NCBI RefSeq assembly: GCF_013760845.1
Contig: NZ_JACDUU010000013.1
Span: 1 to 46,120 of the forward strand
Direction of reading: 5' to 3'
From: [Anoxybacillus] calidus
GTDB lineage: Bacteria > Bacillota > Bacilli > Bacillales > Anoxybacillaceae
Length of the DNA stretch: 46,120 nucleotides
In this document: piece by piece, positions 30,872 to 44,695 of the stretch
Layout: every line of letters starts with the position of its first letter
How positions within the stretch are numbered: the stretch's first letter is position 1
The notes under the pieces: generated by a model
What the model saw: only the letters and a program-made list of their open reading frames with translations
Database searches by the model: none
What the model was told of the DNA's origin: nothing
Position numbers and translations under genes: made by a program

Positions 30872-32059
30872 ATGGCTAAAGCGAAATTCGAACGCTCTAA
30901 ACCACACGTTAACATTGGTACAATTGGCCACGTTGACCATGGTAAAACAACTTTAACAGCTGCTATTACAACAGTTCTTGCAAAACAAGGTAAAGCAGAA
31001 GCTCGTGCTTATGACCAAATCGACGCTGCTCCAGAAGAGCGTGAGCGCGGTATCACAATCTCAACTGCACACGTTGAGTATGAAACTGACGCTCGTCACT
31101 ATGCACACGTTGACTGCCCAGGTCACGCAGACTACGTTAAAAACATGATCACTGGTGCTGCGCAAATGGACGGCGCAATCCTTGTAGTATCTGCTGCTGA
31201 CGGTCCAATGCCACAAACTCGTGAGCACATTCTTTTATCTCGTCAAGTAGGTGTACCATACATCGTAGTATTCTTAAACAAATGCGATATGGTAGACGAC
31301 GAAGAATTACTAGAGCTTGTTGAAATGGAAGTTCGTGACTTATTATCTGAATATGACTTCCCTGGCGATGAAATCCCAGTTATCAAAGGTTCTGCGTTAA
31401 AAGCTCTTGAAGGCGATGCTGAATGGGAAGCAAAAATCATTGAGCTTATGAACGCTGTTGACGAGTACATCCCAACTCCACAACGTGAAACTGACAAACC
31501 ATTCATGATGCCAGTTGAGGACGTATTCTCAATCACTGGTCGTGGTACAGTTGCTACTGGTCGCGTTGAGCGCGGTATCTTAAAAGTTGGTGACGCTGTT
31601 GAAATCATCGGTCTTGCTGATGAGCCAAAAGCTACAACAGTTACTGGTGTAGAAATGTTCCGTAAACTTCTTGACCAAGCTGAAGCTGGTGACAACATCG
31701 GTGCGCTTCTTCGTGGTGTATCTCGCGACGAAGTACAACGTGGTCAAGTACTTGCAAAACCAGGTACAATCACACCACACACTAAATTTAAAGCAGAAGT
31801 TTACGTATTATCTAAAGAAGAAGGTGGACGTCATACTCCATTCTTCTCTAACTACCGTCCACAATTCTACTTCCGTACAACTGACGTAACAGGTATCATC
31901 ACTCTTCCAGAAGGCGTAGAGATGGTAATGCCTGGCGACAACGTTGAAATGACAGTAGAATTAATCGCTCCAATCGCGATCGAAGAAGGTACAAAATTCT
32001 CAATCCGTGAAGGCGGCCGCACAGTAGGCGCTGGCGTTGTATCTTCTATCATCGAATAA
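30872..32059 (+). CDS. tuf: Elongation factor Tu
   Basis: GTPase that brings aminoacyl-tRNA to the ribosome. 395 residues, full length. Marks are GHVDHGKT at 19-26, [25 protein letters not shown], and the domain II/III tail ending in [14 protein letters not shown]. Codon use is strongly biased, as expected for one of the most abundant proteins. SD AAGGAGGA. Followed by a strong terminator; the ybaC gene found at this spot in B. subtilis is absent. Confidence 0.99.
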   Translation: MAKAKFERSKPHVNIGTIGHVDHGKTTLTAAITTVLAKQGKAEARAYDQIDAAPEERERGITISTAHVEYETDARHYAHVDCPGHADYVKNMITGAAQMDGAILVVSAADGPMPQTREHILLSRQVGVPYIVVFLNKCDMVDDEELLELVEMEVRDLLSEYDFPGDEIPVIKGSALKALEGDAEWEAKIIELMNAVDEYIPTPQRETDKPFMMPVEDVFSITGRGTVATGRVERGILKVGDAVEIIGLADEPKATTVTGVEMFRKLLDQAEAGDNIGALLRGVSRDEVQRGQVLAKPGTITPHTKFKAEVYVLSKEEGGRHTPFFSNYRPQFYFRTTDVTGIITLPEGVEMVMPGDNVEMTVELIAPIAIEEGTKFSIREGGRTVGAGVVSSIIE

Positions 32060-32076
32060 TCGATAGAGGGTTGAAG

Positions 32077-32110
32077 GAACAGGCTTGCTAAAGCAAGCCT
32101 GTTCTTTTTT
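32077..32110 (+). terminator. Terminator after tuf
   Basis: A perfect 13-bp stem (GAACAGGCTTGCT with AGCAAGCCTGTTC, AA loop) is followed directly by TTTTTT. It separates the str operon from the S10 operon. Confidence 0.95.
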
Positions 32111-32207
32111 GATTCAAAGATTAAAGAGTTTCAGGAGTTAAGCCATCCATCTTTTTCTTTAATTAAAATATGTATATGCAACAAAATTCTAATAATTTCA
32201 CGAGAAG

Positions 32208-32236
32208 TTGAAATAGGATTTTTTTGTATGTATAAT
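32208..32236 (+). promoter_or_regulatory. S10 operon promoter P1
   Basis: TTGAAA (32208-32213) and a perfect TATAAT (32231-32236), 17-base spacer. It is the upstream of two tandem promoters in the 371-base gap between tuf and rpsJ. The part of that gap between the tuf terminator and P1 is AT-rich, and I see nothing else in it. Confidence 0.82.
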
Positions 32237-32267
32237 ATAAGAAGTGTGTGGTCATGCGAGAAATTAC

Positions 32268-32296
32268 TTGCAATCTACATTAGATATCTGTATAAT
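32268..32296 (+). promoter_or_regulatory. S10 operon promoter P2
   Basis: TTGCAA (32268-32273) and a perfect TATAAT (32291-32296), 17-base spacer. The spacer and -10 box are covered by a perfect inverted repeat (32277-32305). Transcripts would begin near 32303, just before the structured leader. Confidence 0.82.
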
Positions 32297-32305
32297 ATCT
32301 AATGT
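32277..32305. repeat. Inverted repeat over S10 P2
   Basis: Perfect 11-base arms ACATTAGATAT and ATATCTAATGT with a 7-base centre (CTGTATA). It covers the -10 box and part of the spacer of P2, the layout of an operator, but the sequence fits no regulator I recognise. Confidence 0.8.
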
Positions 32306-32325
32306 TGGTCTTTAATTGCGATGAA

Positions 32326-32739
<414 letters not shown>

Positions 32740-32771
32740 TCTAAAAACGAGTTTTATAGGAGGTGTGACGA

Positions 32772-33401
32772 ATGACCAAAGGAATCTTAGGTAGAAAAAT
32801 TGGCATGACGCAAGTATTCGCTGAAAACGGTGATTTAATTCCTGTAACGGTTATTGAAGCTACTCCAAACGTAGTTCTTCAAAAGAAAACAATCGAAAAT
32901 GATGGCTATGAAGCAATCCAATTAGGTTTTGAAGATTTACGCGAAAAGCTTGCTAATAAGCCTTTAAAAGGGCATGTTGCTAAAGCGAATACTGCACCTA
33001 AGCGCTTCATTCGTGAAATCCGTGGAGTAAATCTTGCGGATTATGAAGTTGGTCAGGAAGTCAAAGTTGATATTTTCGCTGAAGGCGATGTTGTTGATGT
33101 AACAGGAATTTCAAAAGGTAAAGGATTCCAAGGTGCAATCAAACGCCATGGACAATCTCGTGGACCTATGTCACACGGTTCTCGTTACCATCGTCGTCCT
33201 GGTTCAATGGGTGCTATTGCTCCAAACCGTGTATTCAAATCTAAAGAACTTCCAGGTCGTATGGGTGGCGAACGTGTAACAGTTCAAAACTTAAAGATTG
33301 TTAAAGTTGATGCAGAACGCAACTTAATTCTTGTAAAAGGTAACGTACCTGGTCCGAAAAAAGCATTAGTAATCATCAAAAGTGCGGTTAAAGCGAAATA
33401 A
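32772..33401 (+). CDS. rplC: Ribosomal protein L3
   Basis: 50S protein with a long loop reaching toward the peptidyl-transferase centre; an early assembly protein. 209 residues. [20 protein letters not shown] starts it, and the centre-facing loop is [31 protein letters not shown]. Confidence 0.98.
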   Translation: MTKGILGRKIGMTQVFAENGDLIPVTVIEATPNVVLQKKTIENDGYEAIQLGFEDLREKLANKPLKGHVAKANTAPKRFIREIRGVNLADYEVGQEVKVDIFAEGDVVDVTGISKGKGFQGAIKRHGQSRGPMSHGSRYHRRPGSMGAIAPNRVFKSKELPGRMGGERVTVQNLKIVKVDAERNLILVKGNVPGPKKALVIIKSAVKAK

Positions 33402-33428
33402 CTTCTTTAAGAAAGGAGGAATTATCCA

Positions 33429-34052
33429 ATGCCAAAAGTAGCATTGTACAACCAAAACGGAGCAACTATTGGTGAAATCGAATTAAACGATTCCGTATTT
33501 GGTATTGAGCCAAATAAGCATGTTTTATTTGAAGCTGTTATTATGCAACGTGCTTCCTTACGTCAAGGAACTCACAAAACAAAAAATCGTGCAGAGGTAA
33601 GCGGCGGTGGCCGTAAACCATGGCGCCAAAAAGGTACTGGACGCGCTCGTCAAGGTTCTATTCGCTCTCCACAATGGCGCGGTGGTGGTACAGTATTTGG
33701 TCCGGTTCCACGCAGCTACAGCTACAAATTACCGAAAAAAGTACGTCGTTTAGCAATTAAATCTGCATTATCTTCAAAAGTTCTTGAAAACAACATTATC
33801 GTGTTAGATAACTTAACTCTTGAAGCGCCAAAAACAAAAGAAATGGTGAACATCCTAAATAATCTTTCTGTTGATCGCAAAGCGTTAATCGTTACAGCTG
33901 ATGTAAACGAGAATATTACATTATCAGCACGCAACATTCCTGGAGTAACAGTTGTTACTGCAAACGGAATTAACGTTCTTGACGTGCTTAACCACGATAA
34001 GCTTGTGATCACGAAAGCTGCAGTGGAAAAAGTAGAGGAGGTGCTTGCATAA
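33429..34052 (+). CDS. rplD: Ribosomal protein L4
   Basis: 50S protein lining the exit tunnel; in several bacteria also the repressor of the S10 operon. 207 residues. The tunnel loop is [20 protein letters not shown], where macrolide-resistance changes occur (K-G-T-G-R-A-R); it is wild type. The stop shares one base with the rplW start, so the pair is coupled. Confidence 0.98.
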   Translation: MPKVALYNQNGATIGEIELNDSVFGIEPNKHVLFEAVIMQRASLRQGTHKTKNRAEVSGGGRKPWRQKGTGRARQGSIRSPQWRGGGTVFGPVPRSYSYKLPKKVRRLAIKSALSSKVLENNIIVLDNLTLEAPKTKEMVNILNNLSVDRKALIVTADVNENITLSARNIPGVTVVTANGINVLDVLNHDKLVITKAAVEKVEEVLA

Positions 34053-34339
34053 TGAAAGATCCTCGCGATATTATTAAGCGCCCCGTCATTACTGAGCGTT
34101 CAACTGAATTAATGGCTGAGAAAAAATATACGTTTGAAGTTGACGTGAAAGCTAATAAAACAGAAGTAAAAGATGCAATTGAAGCGATCTTTGGCGTAAA
34201 AGTTGCAAAAGTAAACATCATGAACTACAAAGGTAAATTCAAGCGTGTAGGTCGTTATAGCGGTCTTACAAATCGCCGTCGCAAAGCGATCGTTACATTA
34301 ACGCCTGACAGCAAAGAAATCGAATTGTTTGAAGTGTAA
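34052..34339 (+). CDS. rplW: Ribosomal protein L23
   Basis: 50S protein at the tunnel exit, docking trigger factor and SRP. 95 residues. [20 protein letters not shown] is the family start; [17 protein letters not shown] is in the C-terminal half. SD GAGGTG lies inside the end of rplD. Confidence 0.98.
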   Translation: MKDPRDIIKRPVITERSTELMAEKKYTFEVDVKANKTEVKDAIEAIFGVKVAKVNIMNYKGKFKRVGRYSGLTNRRRKAIVTLTPDSKEIELFEV

Positions 34340-34366
34340 GTTTAAAAGCGAAGGAGGGAAAACGAC

Positions 34367-35197
34367 ATGGCGATTAAAAAATATAAACCAACATCTAACG
34401 GTCGTCGTGGCATGACAGTTCTTGATTTCTCTGAAATCACAACTGATAAGCCGGAAAAATCTTTGCTTGTGCCTTTAAAGAAAAAAGGCGGTCGCAATAA
34501 CCAAGGTAAGTTAACTGTACGTCACCAAGGTGGCGGTCATAAGCGTCAATATCGTATCATTGACTTCAAACGCGATAAAGATGGCATTCCAGGACGCGTT
34601 GCTACAATCGAGTACGATCCAAACCGTTCTGCTAACATCGCGTTAATTCACTACTTAGATGGTGAAAAACGCTACATCATTGCGCCTAAAAACTTAGAAG
34701 TAGGCATGGAAATCATGTCTGGTCCAGATGCGGACATTAAAGTAGGTAACGCATTACCACTTGCAAATATCCCTGTTGGTACGTTAGTACACAACATTGA
34801 ATTAAAACCTGGTAAAGGTGGACAATTAGTACGTTCTGCAGGTACATCTGCACAGATTCTTGGTAAAGAAGGTAAATATGTGCTTGTTCGTTTAGCGTCT
34901 GGCGAAGTTCGTATGATTTTAGGAACTTGCCGTGCAACAATCGGTCAAGTAGGTAACGAACAACACGAGCTTGTAAACATTGGTAAAGCAGGACGTGCTC
35001 GTTGGTTAGGAATTCGTCCAACAGTTCGCGGTTCTGTAATGAACCCAGTGGATCACCCACATGGTGGTGGTGAAGGTAAAGCACCGATCGGACGTAAGTC
35101 ACCAATGACTCCATGGGGTAAACCAACTCTTGGCTTCAAAACTCGTAAGAAGAAAAATAAATCTGATAAATTCATTGTACGTCGTCGTAAAAAATAA
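34367..35197 (+). CDS. rplB: Ribosomal protein L2
   Basis: Large, conserved 50S protein needed for subunit joining and peptidyl transfer. 276 residues. [20 protein letters not shown] starts it, and the conserved [20 protein letters not shown] holds the histidine near the peptidyl-transferase centre. SD AAGGAGGG. Followed by an unusual 57-base gap with a hairpin. Confidence 0.98.
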   Translation: MAIKKYKPTSNGRRGMTVLDFSEITTDKPEKSLLVPLKKKGGRNNQGKLTVRHQGGGHKRQYRIIDFKRDKDGIPGRVATIEYDPNRSANIALIHYLDGEKRYIIAPKNLEVGMEIMSGPDADIKVGNALPLANIPVGTLVHNIELKPGKGGQLVRSAGTSAQILGKEGKYVLVRLASGEVRMILGTCRATIGQVGNEQHELVNIGKAGRARWLGIRPTVRGSVMNPVDHPHGGGEGKAPIGRKSPMTPWGKPTLGFKTRKKKNKSDKFIVRRRKK

Positions 35198-35207
35198 CGG
35201 GGTTGAG

Positions 35208-35229
35208 CTACGGTTCAAAAGAACCGTAG
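35208..35229 (+). promoter_or_regulatory. Hairpin between rplB and rpsS
   Basis: A perfect 9-bp stem (CTACGGTTC with GAACCGTAG) with an AAAA loop. There is no T-run. It lies inside the otherwise tightly packed S10 operon. Confidence 0.6.
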
Positions 35230-35254
35230 AGCAATCACGAAGGGAGGTTCATTT

Positions 35255-35533
35255 ATGGGTCGCAGCTTGAAAAAAGGTCCTTTCTGTGATGATCACTTAA
35301 TGAAAAAGATTGAGAAGTTGAATGAAACTGGACAAAAACAAGTAATTAAAACTTGGTCTCGTCGTTCAACAATTTTCCCTCAATTTATCGGTCATACAAT
35401 TGCTGTATATGATGGCCGTAAACATGTGCCTGTATATATTACAGAGGATATGGTAGGACACAAGCTCGGTGAATTCGCGCCAACACGTACATTCAAAGGT
35501 CACGCTGGCGACGATAAGAAAACAAAACGTTAA
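35255..35533 (+). CDS. rpsS: Ribosomal protein S19
   Basis: 30S head protein forming a complex with S13. 92 residues. [19 protein letters not shown] starts it; the conserved [15 protein letters not shown] and [16 protein letters not shown] follow. SD AAGGGAGGT. Confidence 0.98.
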   Translation: MGRSLKKGPFCDDHLMKKIEKLNETGQKQVIKTWSRRSTIFPQFIGHTIAVYDGRKHVPVYITEDMVGHKLGEFAPTRTFKGHAGDDKKTKR

Positions 35534-35551
35534 TGAGAGGAGGATTCATTC

Positions 35552-35893
35552 ATGGAAGCTAAAGCTGTTGCGAGAACAGTACGCATTGCTCCTCGTAAAG
35601 CTCGTTTAGTCATTGATTTAATTCGAGGAAAGCAAGTAGGTGAAGCAGTAGCTATTCTTCGCCACACTCCAAAAGCTGCTTCTCCAATCATTGAGAAAGT
35701 GTTAAAATCTGCGGTAGCGAACGCAGAACATAATTATGAAATGGACGTTAACAAATTAGTAATCACAAAAGCATACGTTGATGAAGGTCCAACTTTAAAA
35801 CGTTTCCGCCCTCGCGCTATGGGACGTGCAAGCGCAATTAACAAACGTACGAGCCATATTACAATTGTTGTTTCAGAAAAGAAGGAGGGATAA
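35552..35893 (+). CDS. rplV: Ribosomal protein L22
   Basis: 50S tunnel protein; its beta-hairpin narrows the tunnel and is a site of macrolide resistance. 113 residues. The conserved [20 protein letters not shown] and the hairpin around [16 protein letters not shown] look normal. Three bases before rpsC. Confidence 0.98.
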   Translation: MEAKAVARTVRIAPRKARLVIDLIRGKQVGEAVAILRHTPKAASPIIEKVLKSAVANAEHNYEMDVNKLVITKAYVDEGPTLKRFRPRAMGRASAINKRTSHITIVVSEKKEG

Positions 35894-35896
35894 TCA

Positions 35897-37180
<1,284 letters not shown>

Positions 37181-37188
37181 AACCTTGA

Positions 37189-37467
<279 letters not shown>

Positions 37468-37512
37468 CTATTGTTCGGAACGGTTATATAATTCCGAAGG
37501 GAGGTCTCGTAA

Positions 37513-37881
37513 ATGGTTCAACAAGAATCTCGTTTAAAAGTTGCTGATAACTCAGGTGCACGTGAAGTGCTTGTTATTAAAGTGTTAGGTGGCTCTGGTC
37601 GTCGTTATGCAAACATCGGCGATGTTGTGGTGGCAACAGTTAAAGAAGCAACACCAGGTGGCGTTGTTAAAAAAGGTCAAGTAGTCAAAGCGGTAGTTGT
37701 ACGTACAAAGCGCGGAGTTCGCCGTTCTGATGGTTCTTATATTCGCTTTGACGAAAATGCTTGCGTAATTATCCGTGATGATAAGAGCCCACGTGGTACA
37801 CGTATTTTCGGACCTGTTGCTCGTGAATTGCGCGACAACAACTTTATGAAAATCGTATCTTTAGCTCCAGAAGTAATCTAA
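37513..37881 (+). CDS. rplN: Ribosomal protein L14
   Basis: 50S interface protein forming a bridge to the 30S subunit and the binding site of the silencing factor RsfS. 122 residues. [20 protein letters not shown] and RVFDEN-like [20 protein letters not shown] are typical. SD AAGGGAGGT. The 45-base gap before it holds nothing notable. Confidence 0.98.
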   Translation: MVQQESRLKVADNSGAREVLVIKVLGGSGRRYANIGDVVVATVKEATPGGVVKKGQVVKAVVVRTKRGVRRSDGSYIRFDENACVIIRDDKSPRGTRIFGPVARELRDNNFMKIVSLAPEVI

Positions 37882-37918
37882 CAAAATCGAGAAGCCTTTC
37901 AAGGAGGTGCGAACTAAG

Positions 37919-38230
37919 ATGCATGTAAAAAAAGGTGATAAAGTACAAGTAATCTCTGGTAAAGACAAAGGAAAGCAAGGAGTTGTTCTTGCTGCATATC
38001 CTAAGAAAAACCGAGTGCTTGTAGAAGGCGTAAATATCGTTAAAAAACACGTAAAGCCATCTCAACTAAATCCGCAGGGCGGTATCATTAGCAAAGAGGC
38101 ACCTATTCATGTATCAAACGTAATGCCTTTAGATCCTAAAACAGGAACACCAACTCGTGTAGGATATAAAATTGTAGATGGTAAAAAAGTACGTTATGCG
38201 AAAAAATCTGGTGAAATTTTAGATAAATAA
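37919..38230 (+). CDS. rplX: Ribosomal protein L24
   Basis: 50S protein that starts assembly on 23S domain I and sits near the tunnel exit. 103 residues. The KOW motif is [20 protein letters not shown]. The ATG at 37919 follows AAGGAGGTG; an ATG four codons upstream overlaps the SD and is not preferred. Confidence 0.97.
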   Translation: MHVKKGDKVQVISGKDKGKQGVVLAAYPKKNRVLVEGVNIVKKHVKPSQLNPQGGIISKEAPIHVSNVMPLDPKTGTPTRVGYKIVDGKKVRYAKKSGEILDK

Positions 38231-38236
38231 TCGTGA

Positions 38237-39017
<781 letters not shown>

Positions 39018-39028
39018 TCAACCCGTGA

Positions 39029-39448
<420 letters not shown>

Positions 39449-39477
39449 TAGTCTTTTTACGAATGGAGGTGTAATGT

Positions 39478-40014
39478 ATGTCACGTGTTGGTAAAAAACC
39501 ACTTGAGATTCCTGCTGGTGTTACAGTTACAGTGAATGGCAACACAGTTACGGTAAAAGGTCCGAAAGGCGAACTTACTCGCACTTTCCATCCTGATATG
39601 ACAATTAAATTAGAAGATAACGTTTTAACAGTTTCTCGTCCGAGCGATGAAAAAGAGCATCGCGCTCTTCACGGCACAACTCGTAGCCTTTTAGCAAACA
39701 TGATCGAAGGAGTTTCTAAAGGATACGAGAAAGGCCTTGAGCTAATCGGTGTCGGTTATCGTGCATCTAAACAAGGTAAAAAACTTGTACTTAACGTTGG
39801 CTACTCTCATCCTGTTGAAATCGAGCCAGAAGAAGGTCTTGAAATCGAAGTTCCGTCTCAAACAAAAATTATCGTTAAAGGTGCGGACAAACAACGTGTT
39901 GGTGAATTAGCAGCCAACATTCGTGCGGTACGTGCTCCAGAGCCTTATAAAGGAAAAGGTATCCGTTACGAAGGTGAAGTTGTACGTCGTAAAGAAGGTA
40001 AAACTGGTAAATAA
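39478..40014 (+). CDS. rplF: Ribosomal protein L6
   Basis: 50S protein near the sarcin-ricin loop. 178 residues from a duplicated fold. [20 protein letters not shown] starts it; the C-terminal [16 protein letters not shown] binds rRNA. SD ATGGAGGTG. Confidence 0.98.
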   Translation: MSRVGKKPLEIPAGVTVTVNGNTVTVKGPKGELTRTFHPDMTIKLEDNVLTVSRPSDEKEHRALHGTTRSLLANMIEGVSKGYEKGLELIGVGYRASKQGKKLVLNVGYSHPVEIEPEEGLEIEVPSQTKIIVKGADKQRVGELAANIRAVRAPEPYKGKGIRYEGEVVRRKEGKTGK

Positions 40015-40046
40015 TGCTGCTTAGGTAAATGAAAGGAGTGACATAA

Positions 40047-40409
40047 ATGATCACTAAGCTTGATAAAAATGCAGTTCGCAAAAAAAGACATGCTCGTGTT
40101 CGTAGAAAAGTGTTCGGAACTGCTGAGCGTCCGCGTTTAAATGTGTTCCGTTCTAACAAACACATTTACGCTCAAGTAATTGATGATATGAAAGCAGTAA
40201 CGATTGTGAGCGCTTCTACATTAGATAAAGAATTGAACTTAGAGTCAACAGGCAATGTTGAAGCAGCTAAAAAAGTTGGCGAATTAGTTGCAAAGCGTGC
40301 GTTAGAGAAAGGTATTAAATCTGTTGTATTCGACCGTGGCGGATATTTATATCATGGACGTGTAAAAGCTCTTGCTGACGCTGCTCGTGAAGCTGGTTTA
40401 GAATTCTAA
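40047..40409 (+). CDS. rplR: Ribosomal protein L18
   Basis: Binds 5S rRNA and attaches it to the 50S subunit. 120 residues, with a basic N-terminal tail. [20 protein letters not shown] and [20 protein letters not shown] are typical. SD GAAAGGAGTG. Confidence 0.98.
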   Translation: MITKLDKNAVRKKRHARVRRKVFGTAERPRLNVFRSNKHIYAQVIDDMKAVTIVSASTLDKELNLESTGNVEAAKKVGELVAKRALEKGIKSVVFDRGGYLYHGRVKALADAAREAGLEF

Positions 40410-40428
40410 TAACAAAGGAGGGACAGAG

Positions 40429-40929
40429 ATGCGTCGCATTGATCCAAACAAACTTGAACTTGAAGAACGCGTTGTTGCCGTTAACCGCGTAGCAAAAGTA
40501 GTAAAAGGTGGACGTCGTTTCCGTTTCGCTGCTTTAGTTGTTGTTGGTGACAAGAACGGGCATGTTGGATTCGGAACAGGAAAAGCTCAAGAAGTTCCAG
40601 ATGCTATTCGCAAAGCAATTGAGGACGCTAAGAAAAACCTAATCACTGTACCAATCGTTGGCACAACGATTCCTCACGAAGTAATCGGTCATTTCGGTGC
40701 AGGTGAAATTATCTTAAAGCCTGCTTCTGAAGGTACAGGAGTTATCGCTGGTGGTCCTGCACGTGCTGTATTGGAGTTAGCAGGTATTAGCGACATCTTA
40801 TCAAAATCAATTGGTTCTAACACACCAATTAACATGGTACGTGCAACAATTGACGGTTTAAAACAATTAAAACGTGCTGAAGACGTAGCGAAGTTACGCG
40901 GTAAAACAGTTGAGGAACTGTTAGGATAA
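40429..40929 (+). CDS. rpsE: Ribosomal protein S5
   Basis: 30S protein at the mRNA entry, involved in accuracy. 166 residues. The double-stranded-RNA-binding half has [20 protein letters not shown], where spectinomycin-resistance changes fall (VKGGRR); it is wild type. [20 protein letters not shown] is in the C-terminal half. SD AAAGGAGGG. Confidence 0.98.
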   Translation: MRRIDPNKLELEERVVAVNRVAKVVKGGRRFRFAALVVVGDKNGHVGFGTGKAQEVPDAIRKAIEDAKKNLITVPIVGTTIPHEVIGHFGAGEIILKPASEGTGVIAGGPARAVLELAGISDILSKSIGSNTPINMVRATIDGLKQLKRAEDVAKLRGKTVEELLG

Positions 40930-40942
40930 GGAGGGAAATAAA

Positions 40943-41131
40943 ATGGCGAAAAAATTAGCAATCACCCTCACTCGTAGCGTTATCGGTCGTCCTGAAGATC
41001 AACGTATTACTGTAAAAACATTAGGATTAAGAAAATTGCATCAAACTGTTGTTCATAATGATAATCCGGCAATCCGCGGAATGGTTAATAAAGTTTCTCA
41101 CCTTGTAAAAGTGGAAGAAGTAGAAGAATAA
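40943..41131 (+). CDS. rpmD: Ribosomal protein L30
   Basis: Small 50S protein of 62 residues. [20 protein letters not shown] and [20 protein letters not shown] are the family signature. SD AAGGAGGG. 13 bases after rpsE. Confidence 0.97.
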   Translation: MAKKLAITLTRSVIGRPEDQRITVKTLGLRKLHQTVVHNDNPAIRGMVNKVSHLVKVEEVEE

Positions 41132-41164
41132 TCGATATTCTTAACTATAAGGAGGTGCCTCGCG

Positions 41165-41605
41165 ATGAAACTTCATGAATTACAACCAGCACCGGGTTCT
41201 CGTAAAGAACGTAATCGTGTTGGTCGTGGTATCGGTTCTGGTAACGGTAAAACTTCTGGTAGAGGTCAAAAAGGTCAAAAAGCTCGCTCTGGCGGCGGCG
41301 TAAGAATTGGCTTTGAAGGTGGTCAAACTCCTTTATTCCGTCGTCTTCCAAAACGTGGATTTACAAACATTAGTCGTAAAGAGTATGCGATTGTTAACCT
41401 TGATGCACTTAACCGTTTTGAAGACGGTACAGAAGTAACACCTGAACTTTTACTTGAAACAGGTGTTGTCAGCAAATTAAAAGCTGGCGTGAAAATTTTA
41501 GGTAACGGCCAAATCGAGAAAAAATTAACAGTAAAAGCACATAAGTTCTCCTCTGCTGCAAAAGAAGCAATTGAAGCTGCTGGCGGTAAAACTGAGGTGA
41601 TTTAA
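41165..41605 (+). CDS. rplO: Ribosomal protein L15
   Basis: Late-assembling 50S protein with a glycine- and basic-rich N-terminal extension ([20 protein letters not shown]). 146 residues. [18 protein letters not shown] is the family motif. SD AAGGAGGTG. The stop shares one base with the secY start. Confidence 0.98.
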   Translation: MKLHELQPAPGSRKERNRVGRGIGSGNGKTSGRGQKGQKARSGGGVRIGFEGGQTPLFRRLPKRGFTNISRKEYAIVNLDALNRFEDGTEVTPELLLETGVVSKLKAGVKILGNGQIEKKLTVKAHKFSSAAKEAIEAAGGKTEVI

Positions 41606-42897
41606 TGTTTCAAACAATCTCCAATTTTATGCGCGTGGGTGATATAAGAAAGAAAATTATTTTCACCCTTCTTATGTTGATTGTTTTTCGCATCGGTACA
41701 TTTATTCCCGTACCGAACGTGAACACTGATGTGTTAAAGCTCCAAGATCAAGTGAATGTGTTTGGTGTTTTGAATACATTCGGTGGAGGAGCTTTGCAAA
41801 ACTTCTCTATTTTTGCGATGGGAGTTATGCCTTACATTACAGCATCCATCATTGTACAACTGTTACAGATGGATGTTGTTCCTAAATTTACAGAATGGTC
41901 CAAACAAGGAGAAGTTGGAAGGCGTAAATTAGCTCAGTTTACCCGCTACTTTACGATTGTGCTTGGTTTTATTCAAGCACTTGGTATGTCTTACGGCTTC
42001 AATAACCTTGCAGGAGGATTATTGATTAAAAACCCTGGAATAGGAACGTATTTGTTAATTGCAACAGTTTTAACTGCTGGTACAGCATTTTTAATGTGGT
42101 TGGGAGAACAAATTACTGCTAAAGGTGTAGGAAACGGAATTTCCGTTCTCATCTTTGCAGGAATTGTTTCAGGTATCCCATCTACTCTTAACCAAATTTA
42201 CGCACAGCAATTTGAAAATGCTGGCGAAGATTTGTTCTTACGAATTGTTACGGTACTTCTCATTGCATTGGCTGTTGTTGCAGTTATTGTCGGAGTTATT
42301 TATATGCAGCAAGCGCTTCGGAAAATTCCGATTCAATATGCAAAGCGCTTAGAAGGACGTAGCTCAGTGGGTGGTCACTCTACTCATTTACCGCTTAAAG
42401 TAAATCCGGCAGGTGTTATTCCTGTTATCTTTGCGGTGTCGTTTGTTATTACTCCACCGACGATTGCATCGTTTTTCGGCTCTAATGATGTAACATTGTG
42501 GATTAGGAAAACATTTGATTATACACAACCAGTTGGTATGATTATATATGTGGCATTAATTATTGCCTTTACGTATTTCTATGCATTTGTTCAAGTGAAC
42601 CCGGAACAAATGGCGGAGAACTTAAAGAAGCAAGGTGGTTACATTCCAGGTATACGTCCAGGAAGAAACACGCAAGAGTATGTAACAAAAGTTCTTTATC
42701 GACTCACGTTTGTTGGTTCATTATTCTTAGCAGCAATCGCTGTTCTTCCTGTCTTCTTTGCTAAAATTGCTGAATTGCCGCCTTCTGCTCGAATTGGTGG
42801 AACAAGCTTGCTTATCGTTATCGGTGTTGCACTTGAAACGATGAAACAGCTTGAAAGTCAACTCGTAAAACGTCATTATAAAGGATTTATTAAGTAA
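41605..42897 (+). CDS. secY: SecY, protein translocase channel
   Basis: Pore-forming subunit of the Sec translocon. 430 residues with about ten hydrophobic segments. GGALQNFSIFAMGVMPYITA marks the plug/TM2 region, and the cytoplasmic loops ALRKIPIQYAKR and NLKKQGGYIPGIRPGRNT bind ribosome and SecA. Its partner SecE is about 26 kb upstream. Translation is coupled to rplO by the TAATG junction. Confidence 0.98.
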   Translation: MFQTISNFMRVGDIRKKIIFTLLMLIVFRIGTFIPVPNVNTDVLKLQDQVNVFGVLNTFGGGALQNFSIFAMGVMPYITASIIVQLLQMDVVPKFTEWSKQGEVGRRKLAQFTRYFTIVLGFIQALGMSYGFNNLAGGLLIKNPGIGTYLLIATVLTAGTAFLMWLGEQITAKGVGNGISVLIFAGIVSGIPSTLNQIYAQQFENAGEDLFLRIVTVLLIALAVVAVIVGVIYMQQALRKIPIQYAKRLEGRSSVGGHSTHLPLKVNPAGVIPVIFAVSFVITPPTIASFFGSNDVTLWIRKTFDYTQPVGMIIYVALIIAFTYFYAFVQVNPEQMAENLKKQGGYIPGIRPGRNTQEYVTKVLYRLTFVGSLFLAAIAVLPVFFAKIAELPPSARIGGTSLLIVIGVALETMKQLESQLVKRHYKGFIK

Positions 42898-42929
42898 GAG
42901 GTTTTGGGAATATTTATTCCCTTTACCTC
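42898..42929 (+). promoter_or_regulatory. Hairpin between secY and adk
   Basis: GAGGT pairs with ACCTC and GGGAAT with ATTCCC, with symmetrical TTT/TTT internal loops. It begins at the base after the secY stop. No T-run follows, so it is not a full terminator. Confidence 0.55.
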
Positions 42930-42941
42930 ACATAGAGCTGA

Positions 42942-43603
<662 letters not shown>

Positions 43604-43604
<1 letters not shown>

Positions 43605-44350
43605 TGATTATTTGCAAAACCCCACGTGAAATTGAAATCATGCGTGAAGCTGGGCGAATTGTTGCTTTAACTCATCAAGAGTTAAAAAAGCACATTCAGC
43701 CAGGAATTACAACGAAGGAGCTTGACCATATTGCTGAGAAAGTCATCCGCCAATATGGTGCTATTCCTTCCTTCAAAGGATATAATGGATTCCCTGGAAG
43801 CATTTGTGCTTCTGTGAACGAACAATTGGTTCACGGTATTCCCGGTGACCGAGTATTAAAGGAAGGCGACATTATCAGCATTGATATTGGAGCTAAATAT
43901 AATGGTTATCACGGTGATTCTGCCTGGACATACCCGGTCGGTAAAATTTCTGAGGAAACACAAAAGCTTCTTGACGTAACAGAACAGTCGTTATACAAGG
44001 GCTTACAAGAGGCAAAACCAGGTGCCCGTCTATCTAATATTTCTCATGCTATTCAAACATACGTAGAGGCTCATCATTTTTCGATAGTCCGTGAGTATGT
44101 TGGGCATGGAATTGGTCAAAACTTACATGAGGACCCGCAAATTCCGCATTATGGTCCACCTAATAAAGGACCTAGACTGAGACCTGGAATGGTTTTATGT
44201 ATCGAACCGATGGTAAATGCGGGAAGTCGCTATGTGCGAACACTTGAAGATAATTGGACAGTTGTTACAGTGGACGGTAAAATGTGTGCGCATTTTGAGC
44301 ATACGATCGCTATCACGGAGACCGGTTATGAAATTTTGACGACCCTTTAA
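43604..44350 (+). CDS. map: Methionine aminopeptidase, type I
   Basis: Removes the initiator methionine from new proteins. 248 residues. The five metal ligands of the pita-bread fold are visible: D94 and D105 ([17 protein letters not shown]), H168 ([11 protein letters not shown]), E201 (CIEPMV) and E232 (FEHTIAIT). Overlaps adk by one base, with an SD inside adk. Confidence 0.98.
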
Positions 44351-44365
44351 TAGAAGGTGAGATGG

Positions 44366-44695
44366 TTGCCAAGAAAATGCTCACCGTGCCAAGTGGGGCA
44401 AATTGTACAAATTACGCACGGACGTGATGCGGGACAGTATGCAGTAGTCATTCATGTTATAGATGAACGCTTTGTCCTTCTTGCAGATGGAAGTAGACGT
44501 AAATTTGATTTTCCAAAGCGGAAAAATGTACAGCACATTCGGTTGCTGGATTACATTTCTTTGGAAGTTCAAAACAGCATTATGGAAACTGGTCGTGTGA
44601 CAAACGGCAAATTGCGTTATGCATTAACGAAATTTGCCAATGAATATGTTACAAAGAAGGGAGAGCCGTTCAATGGCGAAGGACGATGTAATTGA
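44366..44695 (+). CDS. KOW-domain RNA-binding protein (YbzG-like)
   Basis: 109 residues. A KOW/L14e-like domain is seen in [20 protein letters not shown] followed by [20 protein letters not shown]. The C-terminal tail (about residues 70-109) looks unlike the KOW part. Its place between map and infA matches ybzG in B. subtilis, which I recall as shorter. The TTG at 44366 is preferred (SD AGAAGGTGA about 5 bases before); the GTG at 44357 overlaps the SD. The last 23 bases overlap infA. Its function is unknown; RNA binding is inferred from the fold. Confidence 0.8.
   Translation: MPRKCSPCQVGQIVQITHGRDAGQYAVVIHVIDERFVLLADGSRRKFDFPKRKNVQHIRLLDYISLEVQNSIMETGRVTNGKLRYALTKFANEYVTKKGEPFNGEGRCN

Noticed and set aside
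31243-31698. 151-codon open frame on the - strand inside tuf
   Set aside because: It is antisense to a highly conserved gene with strong codon bias, has no SD and resembles no protein. It is a shadow frame.
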